Of a DNA stretch of 64,000 bases, positions 36,538 through 45,947 are shown in pieces. How positions within the stretch are numbered: position 1 is the stretch's first letter; every line of letters begins with the position of its first letter. The translations under genes and the position numbers were made by a program. Source of the DNA: Altererythrobacter xiamenensis (GTDB taxonomy: Bacteria > Pseudomonadota > Alphaproteobacteria > Sphingomonadales > Sphingomonadaceae); assembly GCF_900177715.1 (NCBI RefSeq), contig NZ_FXWG01000001.1, positions 807,501 to 871,500 on the forward strand, in the 5' to 3' direction. The notes under the pieces were generated by a model that was not told the origin of the DNA, searched no databases, and saw only the letters and a list, made by a program, of their open reading frames with translations.

Positions 36538-37256
36538 TCGACTGGCTGCGCCGCGACATGCTCGAACCCCAGATCGAGCTGGGCGGACGAAGGGTTCCCA
36601 TTGCATTGCGACGGCACAAGCGCGCGCGGCGGCTGACCTTGCGGCTCGCACCCGACGGGAGTGAAGTTCGGCTGACCCTGCCGCAATGGGCGCGCAGTGC
36701 CGAAGCGATCGCATTCGCGCACGCGCGGCGTGAATGGCTGGAAGCGCAGGTGGCCAAGATACCGCAGCGCCGCTCGCCGCGTCCGGGCGGCACGATATTT
36801 TACCGCGGGCGCGACTTGGTGATCGACTGGTCGGAGGATGCGCCGCGTCGTCCCGTCTTGCAGGAAAAAACCATTGCGCTGGGTGGGCCGCACAGCTCGC
36901 TCGAACGGCGTCTGCAACGCTGGCTGGAGGTTGAGGCCCGCACGCTATTCGAAGAAGAGATCGCCCATTATTGCGGGCGGGCGCAGCTTGATCCCGTACC
37001 GCTTGCGTTGTCGCGCGCGCAGAGGCGTTGGGGCAGTTGTTCGGACCGCAAGACCATTCGCCTCAACTGGCGGCTCATACAGGCGCCCGACCATGTGCGC
37101 CGTTCGGTCGTAGCGCACGAGGTCACGCATCTTGTCCATTTCGACCACAGCCCCGCCTTCCATGCCATGCTGGGCGACCTGTTCGAAGACGACATCGCGC
37201 AGGCCGATCTATGGCTGAAGGAACACGGTCGCTCGCTCTATGCCAGCTTCGGCTGA
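36534..37256 (+). CDS. YgjP-like zinc metallopeptidase (DUF45)
   Basis: A 240-residue protein of the SprT-like/YgjP family. The zinc motif HEVTH is at 195-199, followed by a third ligand histidine in HFDHSPAF; RRWGSCS precedes it, as in the family. It is cytoplasmic. The start overlaps the stop of ycgN (ATGA at 36534). The substrate is unknown. Confidence 0.85.
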   Translation: MIDWLRRDMLEPQIELGGRRVPIALRRHKRARRLTLRLAPDGSEVRLTLPQWARSAEAIAFAHARREWLEAQVAKIPQRRSPRPGGTIFYRGRDLVIDWSEDAPRRPVLQEKTIALGGPHSSLERRLQRWLEVEARTLFEEEIAHYCGRAQLDPVPLALSRAQRRWGSCSDRKTIRLNWRLIQAPDHVRRSVVAHEVTHLVHFDHSPAFHAMLGDLFEDDIAQADLWLKEHGRSLYASFG

Positions 37257-37326
37257 GCCCCGCCTTGGCGACCCCGGCCGAGACTGGCCCTAGCGCGCAC
37301 CGCTCCTGCCACCTATATCCAGCCCC

Positions 37327-37773
37327 ATGTTTTCGCGTTCTCGTTTCAATCCCGTCCCCGGGGCGATGGATTTCTGGACCTATCTGCGCCAGCCCCAGCC
37401 CTATCGCTGGGTAATCCTTGCCGTATCCTTCCTGCCGCTTTCGCTGATCCTATGGTGGGCGACGGAGGAATCGATCCTGGTCCCCCCTTCCCCGCCCGAA
37501 GTGACCTATATCACCAGCTATGCGCCCGACCGGAGCGACGAGGAGATCGCCGCGTCGAACGAAGCCAACCAGCGTCGCAAGGACGAACGGCGCGCGCAGC
37601 TTGAAGAAATCGAGCAGCGCAAACGCGAAATGTATCGCGACCTGGGCCGAGCCACCGGCATCGACGTCGATGCGATGGAGGCAGAGATCGAGGCCGAACG
37701 GGCCGCCGAAGAAGCTGCAGAGGCACAAACGGCGAGCGAAACGGGCGAGACCGGTGCCGTCGCAAGCGACTGA
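37327..37773 (+). CDS. Membrane-anchored coiled-coil protein, uncharacterised
   Basis: A 148-residue protein. One membrane helix lies at about 28-44 (WVILAVSFLPLSLILWW), followed by a long charged helix rich in Glu, Arg and Ala (80-135) that would form a coiled coil. I do not recognise a named family; similar small proteins are common in Sphingomonadales, from memory. The end overlaps the probable GTG start of ribD, so it is co-transcribed with the riboflavin genes. Confidence 0.7.
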   Translation: MFSRSRFNPVPGAMDFWTYLRQPQPYRWVILAVSFLPLSLILWWATEESILVPPSPPEVTYITSYAPDRSDEEIAASNEANQRRKDERRAQLEEIEQRKREMYRDLGRATGIDVDAMEAEIEAERAAEEAAEAQTASETGETGAVASD

Positions 37774-38731
37774 CACGCGCTGGATGGCGGCAGCCTCGCG
37801 GCTGGCCGCTCGCTCTCGCCCTGCGAGTCGGCCCAATCCCGCTGTCGGGTGCATAATCGTCGAAGACGAGCGCGTGATTGCCCGCGGCTGGACGCAAGAA
37901 GGAGGGCGACCGCATGCCGAAGCCCATGCGCTGAACCAGCTCGAGAAAGGTGGCGCACAAGGCGCGAGCGTCTACGTCACGCTCGAACCCTGCGCGCACA
38001 GAAGCGAACGCGGACCGGCCTGTGCCGATTTGCTCGCCGAGGCCAAGCCCGCACGCGTCGTTATCGGTGTTTCGGATCCGGACCCCCGCACGGCCGGCGA
38101 CGGTGTCGAGCGGTTGAAATCCGCCGGGATCGCGGTCGATGTGCTTGACGATGCCGCCGCACGCGAAAGCCTCGCGGGATATCTCTCGACGAAAGAGCGG
38201 GACCGTCCCTTCGTCACGCTGAAGATCGCCATGTCCCTCGATGGCTGCATCGCCATGGCCGACGGCACGAGCCAGTGGATCACCGGCGAGGAAGCCCGCG
38301 CCCATGTCCATTCCCAGCGCGCACGGCAGGACGCGATCCTCGTCGGCGGCGGCACATGGCGCACCGATAAACCGCGGCTCGACGTACGTCTCCCCGGCCT
38401 TGAAGACCGCAGCCCTCGGCGCGTTCTCCTCTCGCGCGGTTTCCCGCCTGACGGGGTCAAGGTGATCAACGAGCCCGAGGGCATTTCGGGGCTTGAGGAT
38501 GTCCAGTATCTCTACATCGAAGGCGGCGCTGGAACATCGTCCAGTTTTCTCGCTGCCGATCTCGTCGACCGGCTCGAAATATACCGCGCGCCCATCGTCA
38601 TCGGCGAAGGCAAGCGCGCGATCGGCGATATCGGGCTTGAAGATCTGAGCGATGCCCACGGCCGCTGGCGGCTGGTCGAACAGCGCCAGCTTGGCAGCGA
38701 CCATTTCGCCGCCTACAGCCGCGTCACCTGA
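37757..38731 (+). CDS. ribD: Bifunctional riboflavin deaminase/reductase RibD
   Basis: A 324-residue enzyme for two steps of riboflavin synthesis: deamination of the diaminopyrimidine, then reduction of its ribosyl group. The deaminase part has PNPAVGC, the zinc histidine with catalytic glutamate in HAEAHA, and PCAHRSERGPAC. The reductase part starts at RPFVTLKIAMSLDG and has GGGTWRTDKPRLDVR. The GTG at 37757 is chosen since the conserved N-terminal residues begin upstream of the first ATG (37784). The N-terminus is thus uncertain. ribE follows after 11 bp. No FMN riboswitch is apparent upstream. Confidence 0.92.
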   Translation, partial: PSQATDTRWMAAASRLAARSRPASRPNPAVGCIIVEDERVIARGWTQEGGRPHAEAHALNQLEKGGAQGASVYVTLEPCAHRSERGPACADLLAEAKPARVVIGVSDPDPRTAGDGVERLKSAGIAVDVLDDAAARESLAGYLSTKERDRPFVTLKIAMSLDGCIAMADGTSQWITGEEARAHVHSQRARQDAILVGGGTWRTDKPRLDVRLPGLEDRSPRRVLLSRGFPPDGVKVINEPEGISGLEDVQYLYIEGGAGTSSSFLAADLVDRLEIYRAPIVIGEGKRAIGDIGLEDLSDAHGRWRLVEQRQLGSDHFAAYSRVT

Positions 38732-38742
38732 CAGGAGGCACC

Positions 38743-39360
38743 ATGTTTACCGGTATCGTCACCGCCATCGGCACCATCCAATCGATCGAGGATCGCGGCG
38801 ACATGCGCGCGGTCATATCCTGCCCCTGGGATCCCGAGGGTATTGCGATCGGAGCCTCGATTGCGTGCTCGGGCGTTTGCCTGACCGTGGTCGATCGCGG
38901 AGGTCAAAAGGGCGACGCATGGTTCGCGGTCGACATTTCGGGCGAAACGGTCAGCCGCACCGCACAGGACCAATGGACCGAGGGCCGCAAGCTCAACTTG
39001 GAGCCTGCATTGAAGCTCGGCGATGAGCTTGGCGGGCATATCGTCACCGGCCATGTCGATGCGGTCGGGCGGATCGCGTCGAAACGCGACGTAGGCGGAT
39101 CGCACCGCCTCGAAATCCTCGCGGACAAGTCTGTTGCGCCCTATGTCGCCGAGAAAGGCTCGATCACGGTCGACGGCGTGTCGCTGACGGTCAACGAAGT
39201 TGCCGACGAAGCCGATGGCGACGTGCGTTTCGCCCTCAACATAATCCCGCATACCGGCGAGGTGACGACGCTCGGCACGCTCGACGAAGGCGACAGCGTC
39301 AATCTCGAGATCGATGTGCTGGCGCGCTATCTCAAGCGCATGCAGGCACTTGCGGGATAA
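38743..39360 (+). CDS. ribE: Riboflavin synthase, alpha chain
   Basis: A 205-residue enzyme that makes riboflavin from two molecules of lumazine. The internal duplication of the family is clear: MFTGIVTAIG with GVCLTVVD in the first half, and GHIVTGHVDAVG with GVSLTVNEV in the second. The length is typical. It lies 11 bp behind ribD. Confidence 0.95.
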   Translation: MFTGIVTAIGTIQSIEDRGDMRAVISCPWDPEGIAIGASIACSGVCLTVVDRGGQKGDAWFAVDISGETVSRTAQDQWTEGRKLNLEPALKLGDELGGHIVTGHVDAVGRIASKRDVGGSHRLEILADKSVAPYVAEKGSITVDGVSLTVNEVADEADGDVRFALNIIPHTGEVTTLGTLDEGDSVNLEIDVLARYLKRMQALAG

Positions 39361-39443
39361 CGCGAGGCGCACAGGTTCCTTCATTCTGATAGTGGGCCCG
39401 GTGCAAGCTGGACATGGGTTGCAGACCGCAACATAGTTTGCCG

Positions 39444-40826
39444 ATGGCCACAGAAAGTTCGACGGAAGCCCTACCCCGCGTCTGCATCATCGGTGCAGGC
39501 TGTTCCGGGTTCACCACCGCCAAGCGGCTGAAGGACTACGGTATTCCCTTCGATGTCTACGAAGGCTCGGACGACATCGGTGGCAACTGGTACTACGGCA
39601 ATCCCAACGGCCTCTCGTCCTGCTACCAATCGCTGCATATCGACACCTCGAAGTGGCGGCTCGCCTTCGAGGATTTCCCGGTGCCTGAAGACTGGCCCGA
39701 CTATCCGCATCACAGCCAGCTGCTGCAGTATTTTCACGATTACGTCGATCACTTCGACCTGCGCCGGCACATCACCTTCAATACGCGTGTAACCAAGGCC
39801 GAGCGCCGGGAAGGTGGTGGCTGGGATATCACCCTTTCGACCGGCGAGACTCGGCAATACGACGCGCTGTGCGTCGCTAACGGGCATCACTGGGATGCGC
39901 GCATTCCCGATTACCCCGGCAGTTTCACCGGCGAGCAAATCCACAGCCACCATTACCGCACCCCGTTCGAACCGATCGATTGCGTCGGCAAGCGCGTCCT
40001 GGTTGTCGGCATGGGCAATTCGGCGATGGATATCGCCAGCGAGCTGTCGCAGCGCCCGATTGCCTCGAAGCTGTTCGTTTCCGCGCGCCGCGGCGTGTGG
40101 GTGCTGCCGAAGTACTATAATGGCGCGCCGCTCGACAAGAATCCCGCGCCGGCCTGGATGCCGCGCAAGATGCGCCAGAAGCTGGGCGAACGCTTCATCA
40201 AGAAGCTCGTCGGCAGGATGAGCGATTACGGCCTGCCCGACCCCGAGATCGGCCCGTTTGAAAGCCACGCGACGGTCTCGGGCGAGTTCCTGCTCCGTGC
40301 AGGATCGGGCGACATCGAGATGAAGGGGGCGATCGAGCGTCTGGATGGCGACGGCGTTATTTTTGCCGACGGCAGCCGCGAACAGATCGATGCGATCGTC
40401 TGGGCGACCGGCTATGACATCTCCTTCCCGTTCTTCGACGAGCCCGCGTTCAAGGCCGATGCCGACAATTGCCCGCCCCCGCTTTACAAGCGGATCATGA
40501 AGCCGGACGTGCCCGACCTGTTCTATCTCGGTCTCGGCCAGCCGCTGCCCACATTGGTCAATTTCGCCGAACAGCAATCGAAGCTGGTCGCCGCCTATCT
40601 CGCCGGAGGATACGCTCCGCCGGACGAAAGCGAAATGCATGAGACCATCGTCGCCGACGAGAAATATCACACCGGCCAGTTCTACGAGAGCCGCAGGCAC
40701 ACGATACAGCTCGATTTCGATGCCTATGTCCGCGACCTGCTGAAGGAAATCGAGGCGGGCAAGAAGCGCGCCGATCGCGTCGGCAATCGGCTGCCTGTCC
40801 CGGCGCGCAGCCTCGCTGAGGCCTGA
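39444..40826 (+). CDS. Flavin-containing monooxygenase
   Basis: A 460-residue FAD/NADPH enzyme. The FAD-binding GAGCSG is near residue 14 and the NADP-binding GMGNSA is near residue 190. The FMO identifying motif FTGEQIHSHHY lies between them, and ATGYD follows. Such enzymes oxygenate N- or S-centres, or insert oxygen into ketones. The substrate cannot be read. I take the ATG at 39444; 39414 is also possible, and neither has a good ribosome site. It follows ribE on the same strand. Confidence 0.87.
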   Translation: MATESSTEALPRVCIIGAGCSGFTTAKRLKDYGIPFDVYEGSDDIGGNWYYGNPNGLSSCYQSLHIDTSKWRLAFEDFPVPEDWPDYPHHSQLLQYFHDYVDHFDLRRHITFNTRVTKAERREGGGWDITLSTGETRQYDALCVANGHHWDARIPDYPGSFTGEQIHSHHYRTPFEPIDCVGKRVLVVGMGNSAMDIASELSQRPIASKLFVSARRGVWVLPKYYNGAPLDKNPAPAWMPRKMRQKLGERFIKKLVGRMSDYGLPDPEIGPFESHATVSGEFLLRAGSGDIEMKGAIERLDGDGVIFADGSREQIDAIVWATGYDISFPFFDEPAFKADADNCPPPLYKRIMKPDVPDLFYLGLGQPLPTLVNFAEQQSKLVAAYLAGGYAPPDESEMHETIVADEKYHTGQFYESRRHTIQLDFDAYVRDLLKEIEAGKKRADRVGNRLPVPARSLAEA

Positions 40827-40843
40827 GCGGCGTCAACGCCGGT

Positions 40844-40865
40844 CGGCCAACGACCCGATTGCGGG
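40844..40865 (-). repeat. Intergenic repeat family, left-end fragment on the minus strand
   Basis: Read on the minus strand CCGCAATCGGGTCGTTGGCC matches the left end of copies A, B and the 26355 fragment. It lies between the convergent FMO and S41 peptidase genes and is the only copy I found outside 9-26.4 kb. Confidence 0.5.
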
Positions 40866-40901
40866 CATTGGCCTCAGCCTGGAAAGCGGGGCAATCGCCG
40901 A

Positions 40902-42341
40902 TCAGTCAGAGCCGGTTATGGCGACCAGCGCTTCGACCGCGCGCCAGTGTCCTTCCACCGGAGCGCTAGCGGGATAAACGGCGAGCGGCACTTGAGGGGC
41001 TATCCCGCTTTCTTCGTAAATGCTGCCGTCAGGCGCAGCAAAGACCTCGTTGGAAAGTTCGAGCAGCCAGCCATTGGGAAGCCGTTTGGTCAGCGGGGTC
41101 GAGAAAGAACCGCGGGTCACGCCGCCGGCATGGACCACCCGGGGATTTTGCCGAAGCGCAAGTGTAGCGAGTTCTCCGCCGCTCACCGTCACATCGCTGG
41201 TCAACAGGTAGACAGGACCGGTAAAGCGCGGGCCGGACGCGAGTTCGATCAGGTGCGGGAACGGCGAGAGACCCGATCCGCGGGCGACGGTCGTGAAACC
41301 GACATAGGTTTCGTCGGTGAAACGCGCGGGGATCGACTTGGCGATCCTGTCCCAGCCGCCGCGGTTGTTCGACAGGTCGAGGATCACGCTCTCCACCCCG
41401 GCATCGGCAAAGGTGGCGAACGCTTGGTCCATAATACGGTCGAACTCGTTCATTTCCGCCGCGGCCCAGGCATCGCTGCCGAAATCCTCCCGATCCGTGA
41501 AACCGCCCATCTGAAATATCTGAAGATAGCCGATGCGTCCGTCGATCAGTCCCCAGACTATCCGGTCATTACCGGTGTGGTGCGCTGTACTACCCAGCTT
41601 CTGCATGGTAGCGTTGATCAGGCCCACCAGCCATGCAGATTCGCCACCCTCGGCCGCACGCATTCGGGGCAAGGTCGTGCCCTGTCCATCCTGCACCCGG
41701 CGACGTTCACCTCCGACATTGCCGATTAGCTTGGTATGACTGTCCGACAGAGATTCCATGTAGCCTGCCAGAGCATCCCACAATTCGGCCTCGCCCATCT
41801 CGGGCCTGATTGCCGCGCGCACCTGCGCGGCGCGGGTCGCATGGTCGGGCGGGCGACGGTCGAAGAAGGCGTAATGACGCTCGAAAGCATCGAGGAAGGC
41901 TTCAGCCACCGCTTGCGGCGTGGTTGCCGGGGTTTCGGTGCATTGATCGGGGAGTGCCTCCAACCTGTCGAACACCACATTGGTATCGCCGCGCAGCAAC
42001 TGGAAGATCGCGCTATCGCCGCCGGGCAACGCCCGAAAGTAGCGGTAGGAAACCGAATCCATCGCGCTCAGTGCCTCGCCCGAACTTGGCGGACGGTAAC
42101 AGGTCGTGCCGATTTCGAATTGGGTCACCCCCGCTTCGTCGACGCGCAGCAGCCGGCCATAGCCTCGGCTTTGCCACACACCGCGGATCGCCGGATCGGT
42201 GGCGCCTTCGGCGGTCAGGATGGGCTGAAGCTGCCCGGCGACGCGCCATGGCTGGGTTGTATCGGAAGGGGTGGAGGTCGAAGCGCAGGCTGCAAGTGTC
42301 GCTAGCAGGAAAATGACGAAAGGCTTGATCGAACGGGTCAT
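40902..42341 (-). CDS. S41 family peptidase, lipoprotein
   Basis: A 479-residue protein with a lipoprotein signal (lipobox LAAC near residue 18). The C-terminal half has the S41 (C-terminal processing peptidase/tricorn) fold, with VILDLSNNRGG and the catalytic serine in TSDVTVSGGELATLAL. It should lie in the periplasm. Start 42341 opens the signal peptide directly. No PDZ domain is obvious. The substrate is unknown. Confidence 0.83.
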   Translation of the reverse strand: MTRSIKPFVIFLLATLAACASTSTPSDTTQPWRVAGQLQPILTAEGATDPAIRGVWQSRGYGRLLRVDEAGVTQFEIGTTCYRPPSSGEALSAMDSVSYRYFRALPGGDSAIFQLLRGDTNVVFDRLEALPDQCTETPATTPQAVAEAFLDAFERHYAFFDRRPPDHATRAAQVRAAIRPEMGEAELWDALAGYMESLSDSHTKLIGNVGGERRRVQDGQGTTLPRMRAAEGGESAWLVGLINATMQKLGSTAHHTGNDRIVWGLIDGRIGYLQIFQMGGFTDREDFGSDAWAAAEMNEFDRIMDQAFATFADAGVESVILDLSNNRGGWDRIAKSIPARFTDETYVGFTTVARGSGLSPFPHLIELASGPRFTGPVYLLTSDVTVSGGELATLALRQNPRVVHAGGVTRGSFSTPLTKRLPNGWLLELSNEVFAAPDGSIYEESGIAPQVPLAVYPASAPVEGHWRAVEALVAITGSD

Positions 42342-42484
42342 GCTAGACGAACTGCCTCCTGCGCAGCGCTCAGACAAGATCGACACTTCGAACCGTCCAC
42401 CAGACGCTTCAGCCCTCTTTGGCCCAGGACAGTGCTCCGTGTGTTCCAGATGGTAGGGTTTGCGCGCGCGAGACAGCGCGCTGC

Positions 42485-43660
42485 TCAGCCCGTTACATCC
42501 GCGATTGCTGCGATGAACTTGTCGATGTTTGTCATGGTGAGCCCGGCCACGTTGATGCGGCCCGATCCCGCCATGTAGATGCCGTGATCCTCGCGCAGTT
42601 GCTTGACCTGCTCCGGGGTGACCGGAAGCACGGAGAACAGCCCGTTCTGCCGACCTAGCGGCACCAGATCGACGCTGCCGGCGACACCCGCCTCCGCCAG
42701 TCGCTCACGCACGGTCCGCATCCGCTCCCGCATGGTGTCGAGCTCGTCGAGCCACAGCTTGGTCAGATCGGCATCGCGCAGGATGACGCGCACCGCCGCA
42801 CCGCCGTGATCGGGCGGCATCGACCACGCCGCGCGGGCCAGCGCATTGGCGTTTGAGAAAACCGTCTCCAGTTCGTCCGCGTTCTTCGCCTTCGCGTAGA
42901 AGGCACCGACGCGGTCGCGATAGACGCCGAAGTTCTTGTCGCAGCTATAGGCGACGAAGGCCTCCGGCACGGCATCGAGCACGCGGCGCACGCCATGGGC
43001 GTCTTCTTCGAGGCCATGACCGAGCCCCTGATAGGCGGTATCGACGATCGGGAAGAGACCCTTGCTCGCAAGCGCCTCGGCAATCCGGTCCCATTCCTCG
43101 TCGGTGTAGTCGACGCCCGTGGGATTATGACAGCAGCCGTGGAGCAGGATCGCGTCTGTCTCGTGCGCCCCGTCGATCGCGGCGAGCACCGCATCGATAT
43201 CGGCGCGGCCGTCCTCCGTCGCATGGTTGAACGGCGCCAGCTCGAGCGCGATGTCGCCAAGGATCTGCGCATGGTTGGGCCAGCTCGGCGTGCCCATGTG
43301 CAAGCGCTCGACGCCAGCCTTCTGCGCCAGTGCGACGGCCAACCGCACCGCACCGGTGCCGCCCGGCGTCTGCATTCCCTGAATGCGCCCGCCGCGGGTC
43401 GGATCATCGCCGAAGATATAGGGCATCAGCGCTTCGACGAAGCCCATGTCCCCTTCGGGTCCGAGGTAGGACTTGCTGTCCTGCTGGTCGACAAGCCGTT
43501 GCTCGGCCTGCTTGATCGCTGCAAAGACGGGCGTGTCGCCCTGCCCCGTGCGATAGACACCGACGCCGAGGTCGATTTTGTCCTGCCGCGGATCGGCAGC
43601 GTGCATCTTGATCAGCGCGAGCAGCGCATCGGGCGGTTGGCTGGTGAGATTCTCGAGCAT
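42485..43660 (-). CDS. Aromatic amino acid / aspartate aminotransferase
   Basis: A 391-residue class I PLP-dependent enzyme close to TyrB/AspC. The PLP lysine sits in SCDKNFGVYRDRVG. Other family parts are DLGVGVYRTGQGDTP near the start, LHGCCHNPTGVDYT and GSGRINVAGLT with the substrate-binding arginine. Start 43660 (MLENLTSQPPDALL) matches the family N-terminus; the frame runs on to 43717. It transfers amino groups to oxaloacetate or 2-oxoglutarate. Confidence 0.93.
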   Translation of the reverse strand: MLENLTSQPPDALLALIKMHAADPRQDKIDLGVGVYRTGQGDTPVFAAIKQAEQRLVDQQDSKSYLGPEGDMGFVEALMPYIFGDDPTRGGRIQGMQTPGGTGAVRLAVALAQKAGVERLHMGTPSWPNHAQILGDIALELAPFNHATEDGRADIDAVLAAIDGAHETDAILLHGCCHNPTGVDYTDEEWDRIAEALASKGLFPIVDTAYQGLGHGLEEDAHGVRRVLDAVPEAFVAYSCDKNFGVYRDRVGAFYAKAKNADELETVFSNANALARAAWSMPPDHGGAAVRVILRDADLTKLWLDELDTMRERMRTVRERLAEAGVAGSVDLVPLGRQNGLFSVLPVTPEQVKQLREDHGIYMAGSGRINVAGLTMTNIDKFIAAIADVTG

Positions 43661-43772
43661 AGTGCGCCGCGCAATGCCGCCGCTGCAAACAAAGCGCAAG
43701 GCGTTTTGCGCGGACATTCGTATCCGCGCATCACGACAGATTGTGGCGCGGGTCTTTGCCCGCCGTTACGAC

Positions 43773-44579
43773 CTAGAAGGGCAGCCAGCGCTGCTTCTTG
43801 GAAAACTTCATGTAGCCCGCGTTGACGCCAAGCCGCAGCCCGGCCCCCACGCGGATGGGAATGAGAACGACGTCGCCCTTGCGCAGATAGCTCGCGTGCA
43901 TTCCGCCCACGACATAGGCCTGTCCTTCGCCAGCGGGATAGCGCTCGTAGAGCTCTTCGCTGTCGTAAAGGTTGTAGACGAGAACGAAGGTGTTGGCCGC
44001 GTTTGCGCCGACATCGAAACCGACTGACGGGCCGGTCCAGTAGACCTTGCGTTCACCTTCGACCTTGTGATGCAGCGTGCCCGAACCGTAGCGCGCACCG
44101 ACGACGAAAGCGCCGCCCGCCTCACGCCCGACGATATAGGCATTGGGCTCGCCCTGGTCGGCAAGCGTCTTTTCGATCAGTCGCGCGAGGCCCTCTGCGC
44201 CTTTGCCGAAGACGCCCTCGGCCGCACCGATCAGATCGTCCTCGCCATAAGTCGTTGCGCTGGCCTTTGTTGCAGGAGCAGCCGCCTCCGCAGTGGCCTG
44301 ACTATCGGCAGCGGGAGGAGCAACCTCGCTCTCCTCCCAGCCGGCAACGCCTGCGCTCTCGGACGGGGCGGGCGAATAGGTGACGTACTCGTCATTGCTC
44401 TCCGCCGTCGGTGCGGGCTGCGCCGCGGGGGCAAGATCGCCATCAATTGCGCCGCTCTCGAAAGCCGTATCGGGATCGATGCTCTCGACCTGCTGCGCGG
44501 CAAGCGGCGCGGCAATCATCGCTACAGCGCTGGCGGCCGCCAAGGCGAGCGATTGGAGAAAACCCGGTTGTTTCGTCAT
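43773..44579 (-). CDS. DUF1134 exported protein
   Basis: A 268-residue protein with a signal peptide (ends PLAAQQ), a low-complexity Ala/Glu/Pro region to about residue 105, and a conserved C-terminal domain. That domain has YIVGREAGGAFVVGARYG and the family ending GAGLRLGVNAGYMKFS. DUF1134 has no defined function; it is typical of alphaproteobacteria and is probably periplasmic or outer-membrane-linked. GAAAGGACGAAAG precedes the start at 44579. Confidence 0.85.
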   Translation of the reverse strand: MTKQPGFLQSLALAAASAVAMIAAPLAAQQVESIDPDTAFESGAIDGDLAPAAQPAPTAESNDEYVTYSPAPSESAGVAGWEESEVAPPAADSQATAEAAAPATKASATTYGEDDLIGAAEGVFGKGAEGLARLIEKTLADQGEPNAYIVGREAGGAFVVGARYGSGTLHHKVEGERKVYWTGPSVGFDVGANAANTFVLVYNLYDSEELYERYPAGEGQAYVVGGMHASYLRKGDVVLIPIRVGAGLRLGVNAGYMKFSKKQRWLPF

Positions 44580-44803
44580 TCTTTCGTCCTTTCGGCCTTC
44601 GGCAGACCCCGTCTGGGCAAGAAGAATCCTTTGCTGCGCCCGCGACAATTGCGCGGCGGTGAACCGAATCGAAAACGCGGTGAAACGAGTCCGACATGCC
44701 ATAGAGCGAGCAATTCCGGGTTTTTTCCGAATGCCCTTGCCGCGCCAAGCCGGCACTATTATAGCGCGCCACTCGCACGCCGTAGACAGCCTGGCATGCG
44801 CGC

Positions 44804-44896
44804 GGAGACGTGGGTGAGTGGCTGAAACCAGTCCCCTGCTAAGGGACCATACCGTTTATAGCGGTATCGAGGGTTCGAATCCCTCCGTCTCCGCCA
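44804..44896 (+). tRNA. tRNA-Ser (anticodon GCU)
   Basis: A class II tRNA of 93 bases including the encoded CCA. The acceptor stem GGAGACG pairs with CGTCTCC, the anticodon loop reads CTGCTAA (anticodon GCT), a long variable arm follows, and the T arm has GGTTCGAATCC. It reads AGU/AGC codons. The 270 bases behind it, up to the CPBP gene, show no gene and no copy of the tRNA 3' end. Confidence 0.96.
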
Positions 44897-45167
44897 TTTT
44901 CCCTCGGAAGACCCGGAAAAGCCAGCTTTCTGCATCACCTTTTCCCGCATCCCACATTGGGTTCCACGCTGTGTCTCGGCTTCGGGCGAGCTTCGGTGAA
45001 CGATACATCTCGATCTGACAGCCAGAACGGACCCTACTTGAAAAAACCTGGTGCAACGAGGCGGCCAATCGCCATGCTGTTCCACAAAGGCATGCTCATC
45101 CCACAGGTCTGGTCATGAGATTACCCCCTCGATAAAAACTCAAACTCTGCCGTTCGCTTGAACTCGC

Positions 45168-45887
45168 CTATTCTTCTATGCCGAGGAAGCGAAACGTCTG
45201 ACCCAGCGTGTTGAATACGCCGTGCGCAAGAATGAGGGGCAGGATGTTCCGCCTCCCGAACCACAGGTAGAACACACCGAAGGCAAAACCGCCCGCGCCA
45301 GTCACGAGGGCGCCATGCCAGCCTTGATAATAGGCGTGCCGATATCCGAAGAACGCAGACGATAGAAGCAGGGCCGCGATGTCCGCTCTTAAGCCACCGC
45401 CAAGGGCTCCGCTCGTATGGTTGATGATGAAGGCCCGAAACAGCAGTTCTTCGAAGAACGAACCGTGAGTCCAGACCAGGAGCATGATTACCACATATGC
45501 GACCAGATTGCCCTCGACATGGGAGAAGCGGTCGCTCGTGCCGACATCTTCGAAAAAGTAATCTGCCAGGGGCACCATCAACTGAGTCAAAACCACGAAA
45601 AATGCCATCGTGAGCAGGGTCAGACCCAGCGTCTTCGGCCAGCTCTCCGGCCAGCGCAGCCCCATATCGCGCCAGCCCATCCCCCTCCGCCGCAACAGCA
45701 CGGTGGCGACGATCATGGCGCTGAAGGTCGAGGCAGGCCCCGCATAGAGCTGCGTGATCGGAAGCAGCGATTGCTTCACCAGAACAAGGGTAGCAACGAC
45801 GAGAAACAGATCCCGCAGGGCAGTGAGGCGGCCCGGACCTCGCGCCCCCTCGACCGGCGCATCCGCGCTATCAGATATGTGTGGCAT
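45168..45887 (-). CDS. CPBP family intramembrane protease
   Basis: A 239-residue membrane protein with about seven helices. The CPBP/Abi motifs are present: FFEELLFRAF (the EExxxR glutamates), FGYRHAYYQGW and LILAHGVFN with the conserved histidines. Such proteins cleave membrane substrates or process prenylated peptides. Start 45887 follows TTGGAGATCAAGG. It is the last gene of the minus-strand run below the AraC gene at 49571. The substrate is unknown. Confidence 0.85.
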   Translation of the reverse strand: MPHISDSADAPVEGARGPGRLTALRDLFLVVATLVLVKQSLLPITQLYAGPASTFSAMIVATVLLRRRGMGWRDMGLRWPESWPKTLGLTLLTMAFFVVLTQLMVPLADYFFEDVGTSDRFSHVEGNLVAYVVIMLLVWTHGSFFEELLFRAFIINHTSGALGGGLRADIAALLLSSAFFGYRHAYYQGWHGALVTGAGGFAFGVFYLWFGRRNILPLILAHGVFNTLGQTFRFLGIEE

Positions 45888-45947
45888 GACCTTGATCTCC
45901 AATCTTGGCATTCCAGGTTGGCGAGACTGGCAGAGATGCGAAAGGCA

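Noticed and set aside
42421..42440. A short match to 17761-17776 (CCAGGACAGTGCTC)
   Set aside because: Fourteen identical bases are expected by chance in a window of this size.
44804..45167. tRNA-Ser as an integration site
   Set aside because: No integrase gene and no second copy of the tRNA 3' end were seen in the window.
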